A DNA stretch of 64,000 nucleotides from Streptomyces armeniacus (GTDB lineage Bacteria > Actinomycetota > Actinomycetes > Streptomycetales > Streptomycetaceae), in NCBI RefSeq assembly GCF_003355155.1, contig NZ_CP031320.1:5695367-5759366 (forward strand). The letters are read 5' to 3'. Every line of letters begins with the position of its first letter. Position 1 is the first letter of the stretch. The translations under genes were made by a program, and so were the position numbers. Below the pieces are notes generated by a model, which was given only the letters and a program-made list of their open reading frames with translations, ran no database searches and was not told where the DNA came from. This document shows, piece by piece, positions 18,062 through 26,656 of this stretch.

Positions 18062-18200
18062 TTTCGTTCAGTTCCTTCCTGGGGCCCGCCGGTGGGGTCG
18101 GCGCGCGAAGAGATCGGGAGTCCGTCGTATGCGTTCACTAGGTCGCGCGGTCCTTGCCTCGTGGCGTGGGCGCGCGGGCTGTAAGGCTGAAATTAGGCAG

Positions 18201-18244
18201 AACAGGTGAAGCGGCCCATGGCCGAGAGTGAACGCAAAGTGAAC
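18201..18244 (-). promoter_or_regulatory. PHO box: four 11-bp direct-repeat units upstream of pstS
   Basis: Read on the minus strand, units begin at 18244 (GTTCACTTTGC), 18233 (GTTCACTCTCG), 18222 (GCCATGGGCCG, degenerate) and 18211 (CTTCACCTGTT). The 11-base phase and the GTTCAC core are those of Streptomyces PhoP sites. A C/T-AAT-type -10 lies just downstream at about 18192-18197. Confidence 0.85.
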
Positions 18245-18416
18245 CTCGGCGGTCAGTGCGGTAGCCGCCGTGACCTCGCCGAGACCTGAGTCGTTCGGTC
18301 CGCTTGCCCGTACGGGCCATGGCGCCCTGTTCGTTTCGGCGGCCGCATGGCAGCATCCGCTCCAGCTGACGTGACCAGAGCGGGAGTTGAGCCGGAAGGC
18401 AAAGGGGGTGCGGCCG

Positions 18417-19643
18417 GTGACTCGGCAGCCGAGGGGTTCTGTACGCGGGGCGGGTTCCGTACGCGGGGCGGGTTCCGTACGCGGGACGGTGCGCGGGACC
18501 GTACGGGGCGGGCGCGCGCTCGGGAGCCGGGTGGCGCTGGCCGTGGCGTGCGTACTGGGCGTACTGGCCGGGCCGCTGGCGGGGAGCGCGTACGCGGACC
18601 CGCCCGCGCCGGATCCGCAGCCGTCCGCGAGCGGTCCTGGCGGCTCTGGCGGCTCTGACGGGTCCGGCGGCTCCGGCGCTTCCGGCGAGAAGAGCCTCGA
18701 GCAGGTCCGCAAGGAGATCGAGGACCTGCACAGCAAGGCCGAATCCGCGGCGGAGGAGTACAACGCGGCGGAGGAGAAGGCCAAGCAGCAGCGGAAAAAC
18801 GTATCGGCGCTGAACCGTAAGATCTCCGCGAACAAGGGCAAGATGGACGCCCTCAAAAACCGCGCCGGCGCGATGGCCCGCGCCCAGTACCGCGGCGGCG
18901 GCATGCCGGACGAGGCGCAGCTGATCCTGGCCAACAGCCCGGCGGAGTTCATGCGGCAGGCCGGACTCGTACGCAAGGGCCAGCAGGCCACCCGCGGCTT
19001 CCTCGGCAAGCTCACCGACACCGGCAACCGGCTCGACGGGTACGCGGCCGAGGCCGCCGACCAGTGGCAGCGGCTGGAGAGCAACCGCAAGAAGAAGGCC
19101 AAGGCGAAGAAGACCGTCGAGGACCGCCTCAAGAAGGCCGAGAAGCTGCGCTCGCAGCTGGAGAAGGACGAGCTCAAGGAGCTGGCCGAGCTGGAGAAGC
19201 GCGCCGCGGACGCGCGCCAGGCCCGCTGGCTCGAGAGCGGCGTGCTCGAGGAGATCCGCGGCAAGGCGTCGAAGGCGGGCAAGCGCGCGCTCGCGTACGC
19301 CACCGACCAGGTCGGCAAGGACTACGAGTGGGGCGCCGAGGGCCCGAAGACCTTCGACTGCTCAGGACTCACGATGCGCGCGTGGCAGGCGGCGGGCGAG
19401 ACCCCGCCGCGCACGTCGCAGCAGCAGTGGAAGTCCCTGCCCAAGGTGCCGATCAAGGAGATGCGGCCGGGCGACCTCATCATCTACAAGAAGGACGCCA
19501 GCCACGTCGGGATGTACGTCGGCGACGGCTCGATGGTGCACGCGCCGCGCACGGGGCGGCAGATCACGGTGGAGGGCGCGGGCTCGATGCCGATCCTCGG
19601 CGTCGTACGGCCGGACGGTGACGCGGCGGCGGACGGCGGCTGA
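18417..19643 (+). CDS. Secreted NlpC/P60 peptidoglycan endopeptidase with coiled-coil (RipA-like)
   Basis: 408 aa from GTG 18417 (ribosome site AAAGGGGG); TTG 18387 is an alternative. The N-terminus has an Arg/Gly repeat (GSVRGA x3, from an 18-bp tandem repeat) and then the signal VALAVACVLGVLAGPLAGSAYA. Residues ~85-280 are a long charged coiled coil (LEQVRKEIEDLHSKAESAAEE ...), typical of the self-inhibiting segment. The C-terminal NlpC/P60 domain has Cys in TFDCSGLTMRAWQAAG and His in SHVGMYVGDGSMVHAP. It cleaves wall stem peptides outside the cell. No ydaO-type riboswitch is evident upstream. Confidence 0.9.
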   Translation: MTRQPRGSVRGAGSVRGAGSVRGTVRGTVRGGRALGSRVALAVACVLGVLAGPLAGSAYADPPAPDPQPSASGPGGSGGSDGSGGSGASGEKSLEQVRKEIEDLHSKAESAAEEYNAAEEKAKQQRKNVSALNRKISANKGKMDALKNRAGAMARAQYRGGGMPDEAQLILANSPAEFMRQAGLVRKGQQATRGFLGKLTDTGNRLDGYAAEAADQWQRLESNRKKKAKAKKTVEDRLKKAEKLRSQLEKDELKELAELEKRAADARQARWLESGVLEEIRGKASKAGKRALAYATDQVGKDYEWGAEGPKTFDCSGLTMRAWQAAGETPPRTSQQQWKSLPKVPIKEMRPGDLIIYKKDASHVGMYVGDGSMVHAPRTGRQITVEGAGSMPILGVVRPDGDAAADGG

Positions 19644-19670
19644 CACGGGGGACCGGCGGAGGACTGATGG

Positions 19671-19694
19671 CCGGCCGGCCGGGCGGCCGGCCGG
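19671..19694. terminator. GC-rich hairpin after the NlpC/P60 gene
   Basis: CCGGCCGGCC, loop GGGC, GGCCGGCCGG: a perfect 10-bp stem 28 bases after the stop codon. There is no U-tract, as is common for Streptomyces terminators. Confidence 0.6.
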
Positions 19695-19860
19695 CGGCGG
19701 CTCGCGGCGGGCGTACGCACGGGACGTGACATCTGGCATATGACAAGAGCATGTTGCCTGCAGGCATTCCGTACGGGTGTGCCAGGGCGCTAGTGTCGCC
19801 TGCGGCGCCTGGCGACCAGGGGTGCCGCGCCCTCGGGGGGAGGGAAGAGGAATCGCAGTC

Positions 19861-21264
19861 ATGCCGGTACCCGTGCATCGGGACAACACGGCGGCCTCGC
19901 CGCTCGCGGTGATCCCGAACCAGGGTGAGCCCCAGGGGGAAGGGGCCGGAAGCGCAGGGCTCACCCTGTTGGTGATCGAAGACGACCCGACCGGGAGTGT
20001 CAGCGTGCCCGCGCTGCTGGGCGCGCCCAGCGAGCCCATCCGGACCCGTACCGCCCGCAACCTCACCGAGGCCGAGCGGCTCCTGACCGACGACGTGCAC
20101 TGCATCCTGCTCGACCTGTCGCTCACCCTCCGTACGGAGGCGGGCGCGGGCGGTTCGGGCGGTTCGGGCGGTTCGGGCGGCGCGGGTGGTGCGGGCGGCG
20201 GTGCGAGCGGTGCGAACGGCGGTGCGAGCGGTGCGGGCGGCGGTGCGAGCGGTGCGGGCGGCGCGGACGGCTCCGACGTACCCGACAACGAGGACGAGCT
20301 GGACATGTTGCGCCGCGTCCTCCGCCTCGCCCCCCGGCACGCCGTACTCGCCCTGACCGACGGCGCGGACGCCGAACGGGCGGCCGCGGCCGTACGCGTC
20401 GGCGCCCAGGACTACCTCTTCCGCGACGAGCTCGACGGCCGCCTCCTCGGCCGCGCCGTCCGTTACGCCGTCGAACGCAAGCGCGCCGACCTCGCCCAGC
20501 GCCAGCTCACCGAGTCGCGCCTGCGCGCCGAGGAGAACGCCCGGCTGGAACGCGGCCTGCTGCCCACCCCGCTACTGCACGGCAGCGACCTGCGGTTCGC
20601 CGCCCGCTACAGGCCCGGCCGGTCCCGCGCGCTGCTCGGCGGCGACTTCTACGACACGGTCCGTACCGCCGACGGCACCGTGCACGCGATGATCGGCGAC
20701 GTGTGCGGGCACGGGCCCGACGAAGCGGCACTCGGCGTCGAACTGCGCATCGCCTGGCGCGCGCTGACCTTCGCCGGACTGTGCGGCGACGAACTGCTCG
20801 GCACCCTGCAGAAGGTCATCGAGCACGAGCGGCCCACCGACGAGGTGTTCGCCACCCTCTGCACCGTCGACATCGCCCCCGACGGGCGCAGCGCGGGCGT
20901 GTGCCTGGCGGGCCACCCGTCGCCCCTCATCGCGGGCTGCGGCGGCGCCGGGCCGCGGCTGCTCCCGTACGACGAGAGCGGCCCCGCGCTCGGCCTGCTG
21001 CCGTCGGCACGCTGGCCCCGGCGTCAGGTGGAGCTGGGCCGCGCCTGGTCGCTGATGATGTACACGGACGGGCTGATCGAGGGCCGCGTCGGCACGGGCC
21101 GACAGCGGCTGGGCCAGGAGGGCATGGTCGACATCGTCGCCCGCTTCCTCGCGCAGGGGCGGCGCGGCGAGGCGCTGCTCGAGGCGACGATGGAGGAGGT
21201 CCGCGGGCTCAACGGCGGCGAGCTGACGGACGACGTGGCGGTGCTGCTGCTGGACCGCGGGTGA
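19861..21264 (+). CDS. SpoIIE-type PP2C phosphatase with receiver-like domain
   Basis: 467 aa from ATG 19861. Residues ~38-190 are receiver-like: LLVIEDDP, then the phospho-acceptor-type LLDLSL, then GAQDYLFRDE, where the conserved Lys is Arg. A ~45-residue Gly/Ala/Ser repeat (about residues 95-138) interrupts this domain. A short coiled coil (RADLAQRQLTESRLRAEEN) leads into the PP2C/SpoIIE domain (~235-465): GGDFYDTV, MIGDVCGHGPDEA and ELTDDVAVLLL supply the metal-binding Asp residues. It likely dephosphorylates an anti-sigma antagonist in a partner-switching pathway. No anti-sigma gene is adjacent. Confidence 0.9.
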   Translation: MPVPVHRDNTAASPLAVIPNQGEPQGEGAGSAGLTLLVIEDDPTGSVSVPALLGAPSEPIRTRTARNLTEAERLLTDDVHCILLDLSLTLRTEAGAGGSGGSGGSGGAGGAGGGASGANGGASGAGGGASGAGGADGSDVPDNEDELDMLRRVLRLAPRHAVLALTDGADAERAAAAVRVGAQDYLFRDELDGRLLGRAVRYAVERKRADLAQRQLTESRLRAEENARLERGLLPTPLLHGSDLRFAARYRPGRSRALLGGDFYDTVRTADGTVHAMIGDVCGHGPDEAALGVELRIAWRALTFAGLCGDELLGTLQKVIEHERPTDEVFATLCTVDIAPDGRSAGVCLAGHPSPLIAGCGGAGPRLLPYDESGPALGLLPSARWPRRQVELGRAWSLMMYTDGLIEGRVGTGRQRLGQEGMVDIVARFLAQGRRGEALLEATMEEVRGLNGGELTDDVAVLLLDRG

Positions 21265-21271
21265 GCGGGGG

Positions 21272-21349
21272 CGTTTCCGCGGTGACCGGGGTTTCCGCGG
21301 TGACGGGGGATGCTGCGGGGGTTTCCGCGGCGTTTCCGCGGTGACGGGG
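21272..21349. repeat. Four direct copies of GTTTCCGCGG
   Basis: Copies at about 21272, 21291, 21321 and 21332, three of them extended by TGAC(C/G)GGGG. They fill the gap between the convergent PP2C and DUF2516 genes. Confidence 0.75.
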
Positions 21350-21350
21350 G

Positions 21351-21692
21351 TCAGCGACCGCCGTTGAACGGCCCGTACGGCCCGTCGCTGCTGCTGCCGC
21401 CCTGCCGGCGCCCGTTTCCGCCGATGACCTGCTTGAGGGCGGGGCGGACGTCCACGATGTAGACGATAGTCGCGATCAGGCCGATGATCTGCAGGAACAG
21501 CATCGGGATCAGCAGGTTCACCGCCACCGTGATGCCCAGGATGATCATCCAGAACTGCTTGTTCTGCTTGTCCGCCGCCGGATACGCGTCCTGCCGGCGC
21601 ATCGCGGCGTCGATGAACGCGAAGACGGCCAGCGCGAGCAGAACGATGCCGATCAGCAGCCAGACCGATGCCGTGAATTCCTGCACCAACAT
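21351..21692 (-). CDS. DUF2516 family membrane protein
   Basis: 113 aa from ATG 21692 with AAGGGTG eight bases upstream; GTG 21701 overlaps that site. Helix 1 is WLLIGIVLLALAVFAFIDAAMRR and is followed by a basic loop; helices 2 and 3 are FWMIILGITVAVNLLIPML and IIGLIATIVYIVDVRP. This is the pattern of actinobacterial DUF2516 (M. tuberculosis Rv0476 type). Last gene of the XRE/HbhA-like/DUF2516 set. Function unknown; possibly a membrane partner of the HbhA-like protein. Confidence 0.85.
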   Translation of the reverse strand: MLVQEFTASVWLLIGIVLLALAVFAFIDAAMRRQDAYPAADKQNKQFWMIILGITVAVNLLIPMLFLQIIGLIATIVYIVDVRPALKQVIGGNGRRQGGSSSDGPYGPFNGGR

Positions 21693-21827
21693 GATGCACA
21701 CACCCTTGTTCGCCGTCGGTGGTCGTCGTCAGTCATCCGTCGTGGAGCACGTGGCGCACGTGGAGCCGTAGCGCCCACGCTACCCGTACAACGGGCCGGG
21801 CACGCCTTCTGTGCCCGGCCCGCTGGG

Positions 21828-22523
21828 TCAGCTGTCCGACTCGGGCGTCGTCGGCTTCTTCGCCGAGGTGCCCGTCTTCCGCGCGGTGGCGGTCTTCTTC
21901 GCGGCGGCCGGCTTGTCCTTGGGCGCCGCCTTGGAGGCGGTCTTGGGTGCTGTCTTCGGCGCGGTCTTCGGCGTCGCCTTGGAGGCCGCCGGGCGCGGCT
22001 TCTCACTGGCGGTCGTCGCGGCATCGCGGGTCGTACGGGTGCCGGCGCCGCCGTCCTCGGCCTTCCCGTTCCGGCCGCTCCGGGTGGCGGCGGGCGGCTC
22101 CGCGACGGGCGGCTCGGCGACGCGTACGGTCGTGCGCTCCACCGTCACCTCGGGCACGTCGCGCGGCTCCTCGCCCCGCCACGTCTGCACGGCGCCGCGG
22201 CCGCGCTCGGCCAGCTCGTCGTACGTCTCGCGGGCCTTGACCGCGTACTCCGCGGCCACGCCCACGCTCTGCAGCGCGAGCGTCTCTGCCTGCTCGCGCA
22301 GCTTCTTCACGTCGGTGTCGATGTGCCCGAGCGCCTCGCTCACCTTGGCCTGCGTCTCCTTGGCCTGCGTGGTGACCTTCTGCTGGACCTCCTTGGGGTC
22401 GGCCTCGCGTACGGCCGCGATGCGGTCGGGGGCCTCCTCGCGGATCTTGTCGATGACGCCGGCGGCGAAGTACAGCGGGGTCGGGTCGGTCAGGGTCTTG
22501 CGGATGTCGTCGGCGAGGGGCAT
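21828..22523 (-). CDS. HbhA-like helical protein with Lys/Ala/Pro-rich tail
   Basis: 231 aa. Residues 1-115 are helical and charged (MPLADDIRKTLTDPTPLYFAAGVIDKI ... KLREQAETLALQSVGVAAEYAVKARETYDELAERGRG), matching the coiled-coil body of mycobacterial HbhA. The last ~75 residues are built of AxKTAPK-type Lys/Ala/Pro repeats, like the heparin-binding tail of HbhA. Rather than host adhesion, a cell-surface, lipid or polar-growth role is likely in a soil organism (inference). It lies between XRE and DUF2516 genes, the same order as Rv0474-0475-0476. Confidence 0.8.
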   Translation of the reverse strand: MPLADDIRKTLTDPTPLYFAAGVIDKIREEAPDRIAAVREADPKEVQQKVTTQAKETQAKVSEALGHIDTDVKKLREQAETLALQSVGVAAEYAVKARETYDELAERGRGAVQTWRGEEPRDVPEVTVERTTVRVAEPPVAEPPAATRSGRNGKAEDGGAGTRTTRDAATTASEKPRPAASKATPKTAPKTAPKTASKAAPKDKPAAAKKTATARKTGTSAKKPTTPESDS

Positions 22524-22579
22524 GTGCCGTATCCCTTCCAGGACGTGCGGTGGTGTCTGGTGTCTGCTGTGACGGCTGT

Positions 22580-23088
<509 letters not shown>

Positions 23089-23113
23089 GACTCCACCGTG
23101 CCCGGCGCTGCTA

Positions 23114-23142
23114 ACTTTTGCAAGCGCCGTGCTTGCAAAAGT
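23114..23142. promoter_or_regulatory. Perfect palindrome, probable operator of the XRE regulator
   Basis: ACTTTTGCAAGC, five-base spacer, GCTTGCAAAAGT. It is a rare A/T-containing island in the GC-rich context and lies where the promoter of the leftward regulator gene must be. Confidence 0.75.
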
Positions 23143-23199
23143 GTCCCTCGTCACCGTGCCGAGCGAGGGCTCAGCCGGTCGCGGAATGGCGCGCGGCGC

Positions 23200-23568
23200 T
23201 CACCGCGTGCCGGGGCCGTCGCGTCGCGGCAGTCCTTCGACGACCAGGTCGTAGGAGTGCTCGACCGCGTCCGTGACCAGCCGCTTGGTGATGCCGGGGC
23301 CCGGACCGAGCGAGATCCAGTGCCGTTTGTCGAGGTAGCGGCCCGGTGTGATCGTGGGGTAGCCGCGTTGTTGCGCGCGGGCGTGCTCGGGTTCGCACTT
23401 GACCGTGATGATCTGCTCGTCCGGGTCGTCGGTGACGATCAGGAACACCTTGCCTGCGACCTTGTACACGTCGAGTGCGGGGGTGAAGGGGCGGCCGTGG
23501 CTGACGTCGGGGAGGGCGAGGGCCACCTGGCGGGCGGTGTCCTGGAGCCGGTCGTCGGCCGCACTCAC
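23200..23568 (-). CDS. MmcQ/YjbR family protein
   Basis: 122 aa from GTG 23568. It has the family core: LPDVSHGRPFTPALDVYKVAGKVFLIVTDD, ITVKCEPEHA, PGRYLDKRHWISL and an end helix with LVTDAVEHSYDLVV. The fold is DNA-binding-like (CyaY type) but the role is unknown. Its GTG overlaps the TGA of a 39-codon upstream frame that encodes a second copy of the family's N-terminus. Confidence 0.85.
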   Translation of the reverse strand: MSAADDRLQDTARQVALALPDVSHGRPFTPALDVYKVAGKVFLIVTDDPDEQIITVKCEPEHARAQQRGYPTITPGRYLDKRHWISLGPGPGITKRLVTDAVEHSYDLVVEGLPRRDGPGTR

Positions 23569-23684
23569 CGCGCCGCCCGCGTGTCGATGCCGTAGGTGTG
23601 CGGGTCGAAGGGATGCGTCGGCAGCGCTCCGGGAAGCTCCTCCGCGCAGGCGGTCGCGGTCTTGAGCAGGGTCGATCCGTTCAT
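23565..23684 (-). pseudogene. N-terminal fragment of a second YjbR-like gene (39 codons)
   Basis: ATG 23684 to TGA 23565. The peptide TLLKTATACAEELPGALPTHPF resembles the first ~30 residues of YjbR proteins (helix, then LPG/H/PF). It is followed by DPHTYGIDTRAAR and a stop that overlaps the next gene as GTGA. It looks like a leftover of a tandem duplication or a decayed N-terminus; a translated leader peptide coupled to yjbR is the alternative. Confidence 0.45.
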
Positions 23685-23931
23685 GGGGATTGCCTTCCTC
23701 GGGTGGCGACGACTGCGGCATGGACGGACGCCGCCGGGCGGTTACGGGGCATGTCCCCATCCTGTCCCGGAAGCCGGTGGAACGGGCGGTGGGCCGCGGG
23801 CATGTGACAGTCGGCGAGCGACGCCCCAGGAAGGGCGGAGGGGTCGATAACCGGTCGACAGGCGCTGCCGCGAGGCGCTGTGATGGCCGCTGCTGTCCGC
23901 CGTACGGTGCGGACCGACCGCAGGAGCTGGC

Positions 23932-24831
23932 TTGGCAACGGCGAGAACCGCGGACATCCGGCCCGAGATCGACGCCGCGCTCGTGAGGCGTCTGGTGGAC
24001 ACGCAGTTCCCGCGGTGGGCCGGGCTGCCCCTGGAACTCTTCGCTTCGGCCGGCTGCGATCACGTGATCTACCGGCTGGGCGAAGAGTTGGCCGTACGGT
24101 TGCCCCGCCATGCCGGGGCCATCGGGCAGGCGCGGAAGGAGTTCCGGTGGCTGCCCCGGCTCGCCCCGCATCTGCCCCTGGCCGTTCCGGTGCCGGTGGG
24201 GGTCGGGGAGCCCGGTTTCGGATATCCGTGGCCGTGGGCGGTGTCCCGTTGGCTTGACGGCGAGGTGGCGACCGTCGACGCACTGGCCGACTCCACCGGC
24301 GCCGCAGCCGAGTTGGCTCGTTTCCTGCGGTCCCTGCAGAAGTTCGCACCCGACGGCGTTCCCGCCGAGACCGGCCGCGGAGAGCTCGGCAGCTGGTCGT
24401 TGGCCGACCGGGACCGCGCGACGCGGTACGCCATCGCCGAGGTCGACGGCGTCTTCGACGCCGCGGCCATGACCGAGCTGTGGGACGCGGCCATGAGCGC
24501 CCCCGCGTGGGACCGCCCTCCGGTCTGGTTCCACGGTGACTTCCACACGGGCAACCTGCTGACCGTCGACGGCCGTCTCAGCGCCGTCATCGACTTCGGC
24601 GGGCTCGGCATCGGTGACCCGGCGTGCGACCTGATGATCGCCTTCACCCTCATGACGGCCGGCAGCCGAGCCGCATTCCGCGACACGCTCGGCGTGGACG
24701 ACGCCACCTGGCTGCGGGGCCGCGGCTGGGCTCTGGCCACCGGCCTGAACGCCTACACCTCCTACGCCGCCGTCAACCCCCGGATCGCCGCGCAGACCAC
24801 CCGGCAGATCACCGAGGCCCTCACCTGCTAG
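23932..24831 (+). CDS. APH-type phosphotransferase
   Basis: 299 aa from TTG 23932 (AGGAG upstream). The N-lobe holds ELAVRLPRHAGAIGQARKEFRWL (beta strand with basic residues). The catalytic loop is WFHGDFHTGNLL (HGDxxxxN) and the metal-binding loop is VIDFGGLGIGDPACDLM (xDFxxxxxGDPxxD). These are the two signatures of aminoglycoside/macrolide phosphotransferase-like kinases. Known relatives phosphorylate antibiotics or small alcohols. With no resistance cluster next to it, the substrate is open. Confidence 0.9.
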   Translation: MATARTADIRPEIDAALVRRLVDTQFPRWAGLPLELFASAGCDHVIYRLGEELAVRLPRHAGAIGQARKEFRWLPRLAPHLPLAVPVPVGVGEPGFGYPWPWAVSRWLDGEVATVDALADSTGAAAELARFLRSLQKFAPDGVPAETGRGELGSWSLADRDRATRYAIAEVDGVFDAAAMTELWDAAMSAPAWDRPPVWFHGDFHTGNLLTVDGRLSAVIDFGGLGIGDPACDLMIAFTLMTAGSRAAFRDTLGVDDATWLRGRGWALATGLNAYTSYAAVNPRIAAQTTRQITEALTC

Positions 24832-24873
24832 CCGACGCGGGCCTCGGCGGTGCGAGGGGCCTCGGCGGTGCGG

Positions 24874-26496
24874 TCAGCGCTTTCCGTAGTTCTCCGGGCC
24901 GCAGGAGCGCGAAGCCCGGGTCGTCGCGGCGTACACGTACGGATAGAGCCAGGTCTCCGCGAGGAGGTCGGTGCGCAGGGTCCGTACGGTGATCACGTAG
25001 CGCCCGGAGGTGCGCATGTGGGCGCGTTCGAAGAAACCGTCGCCGTAGTCGCCGCGGCGGGGGCTGCCGTCACTGTGGGACTGGGCGGACCAGAGCGTCA
25101 GCTTCTTCTCCCACTCGCCGTCCTGGAGAAGGAAGTTGTAGACCATGCTCGCCATCGCGCTGTCCGGCATGGGGACAACGGTGACGGAGACCAGGACGGG
25201 CGGGTTCGGGCTGCCCTGCTCCAGATAGACCCCGGCCATCACCTGCGAGCAGTCGCAGGAGGTGAGTACGGAGGTCAGGTTCCTGGGTCCGGCCTCCTCG
25301 GCCGGGCGGGGGCCCGCCGCCACCCGTACGTACTCGCCGTCGAGATCGTTGACGAACTTCTCCGGCAGCAGGGCGTCCGCGGTGAACGGAATCGGATCGG
25401 TCGCCCTGCTGCTCCACGTCTCCTCGTCGATCTTGCCGTCTCCCTCCGCTCCGGTGGTGGCCGCCCCGCCCGCGGGGCCGAGGATCCGGTCGACCTCGGC
25501 CCGCTGGTCCCGTACGAGGTCGTTGACGCGCGGCGGCCAGGGCCGGGTGGACGCGGCGGCATGGCCGATGAGGTCCTGCAGCCGGCCCAGGCCGGGCCGC
25601 TCGGCCGGGTCCTTGGCGAGGCATGCCTCGGCGACCGCGCGTATCCGGTCGGGGAGCGCCGACAGGTCGGGCTCGGAGTGCAGGACGCTGTGGAGCACCT
25701 GCGGCATCGACGTTCCCGTGAACGGGCTCGCTCCGGTACAGGCCATGACCAGCACGGCACCGAGCGAGAAGATGTCGCTCGCCGGCGTGATCGCGGCTCC
25801 TTCGACCTGTTCGGGAGACATGTAGGGCGGCGAGCCGACGGCCCATCCGGTACGGGTCAGCCTGGTGCTGCCCGGGGCGTCGTCGGTGGCCAGCGCGATA
25901 CCGAAATCGACCACCCGGACGCCCTCGTCGTTGACGAGCACCCCGCCCTGGCCGGCGAGCGGGACGCCCGTCGTGGTGGCTTCATCGGTGAGGAGGATGT
26001 TGTCCGGCTTGAGGTCCCGGTGCACCAGCCCTGCCCCGTGGATCTCGTCGAGGGCGGCGGTCAGACCGGCGGCCAGCCGCAGGGCGGCCTTCTCCGGAAG
26101 CGTTCCGGTGGATCCGGTGGTGACTCCGACGGTGGCGGCATCGGCATCGGCGCCGCCGCCGATGCCGCCACCGGCCGCACCGGCATCGACCACCTGCTGC
26201 AGCGACGGGCCGGAGACGAAGGTCGAGGCCAGCCACGGTGTGGGCGCGTCGAGGTCCGCGTCGAGCACGGGGGCGGTGTGCGCGCCGCGCACCCTGCGCG
26301 CGGCGGCGACCTCCCGCCTGAACCGCCCCTGGTGGCGCGCGTCGTCGGCGAGAGCCGCGCGGATGAGTTTGACGGCCACCGGCCGGCCGTCCGGCCCGGT
26401 CCCCAGAAAGACCCGGCCCATGCCGCCGTGGCCCAGCACGGCCAGCAACCGGTACGGCCCGATCTCCCGTGGGTCGGACTCCGCCAAGGGCTCCAC
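24874..26496 (-). CDS. Soluble Ser/Thr protein kinase
   Basis: 540 aa from GTG 26496, eight bases after GGAGG. Hanks-type kinase domain ~10-280: Gly loop LGHGGMGRVFLG, VAVKLIRAAL (Lys), HRDLKPDNILL (catalytic loop), VVDFGIA (DFG), GSPPYMSPEQVEG (APE-type), SDIFSLGAVL. A Gly/Ala/Asp-rich insert at about 115-150 splits the hinge region. No membrane helix follows, unlike most PknB-type kinases. The C-terminal ~200 residues (from PIPFTADALLP to the end) are a separate beta-rich domain with several Cys and no family I can name; it may be the sensor. Confidence 0.9.
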   Translation of the reverse strand: MEPLAESDPREIGPYRLLAVLGHGGMGRVFLGTGPDGRPVAVKLIRAALADDARHQGRFRREVAAARRVRGAHTAPVLDADLDAPTPWLASTFVSGPSLQQVVDAGAAGGGIGGGADADAATVGVTTGSTGTLPEKAALRLAAGLTAALDEIHGAGLVHRDLKPDNILLTDEATTTGVPLAGQGGVLVNDEGVRVVDFGIALATDDAPGSTRLTRTGWAVGSPPYMSPEQVEGAAITPASDIFSLGAVLVMACTGASPFTGTSMPQVLHSVLHSEPDLSALPDRIRAVAEACLAKDPAERPGLGRLQDLIGHAAASTRPWPPRVNDLVRDQRAEVDRILGPAGGAATTGAEGDGKIDEETWSSRATDPIPFTADALLPEKFVNDLDGEYVRVAAGPRPAEEAGPRNLTSVLTSCDCSQVMAGVYLEQGSPNPPVLVSVTVVPMPDSAMASMVYNFLLQDGEWEKKLTLWSAQSHSDGSPRRGDYGDGFFERAHMRTSGRYVITVRTLRTDLLAETWLYPYVYAATTRASRSCGPENYGKR

Positions 26497-26656
26497 CGCC
26501 ACCACCTCCCGGCACAGATCATGCCGCCCGGCTGCGGGCAGCGGTAGGCCGGTCCGGCGGCATCCCGCGTTCGCGGCAGGCGGGTTGGCGACCGCGAACG
26601 GACAGTCAGGCAGACGGACGGTCAGGCGTACGGACAGGCAGTCGTACGGCCAATGG

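Noticed and set aside
18245..18416. ydaO/c-di-AMP riboswitch before the NlpC/P60 gene
   Set aside because: Such riboswitches precede some Streptomyces wall hydrolases, but the conserved core sequence and helices cannot be found in this leader.
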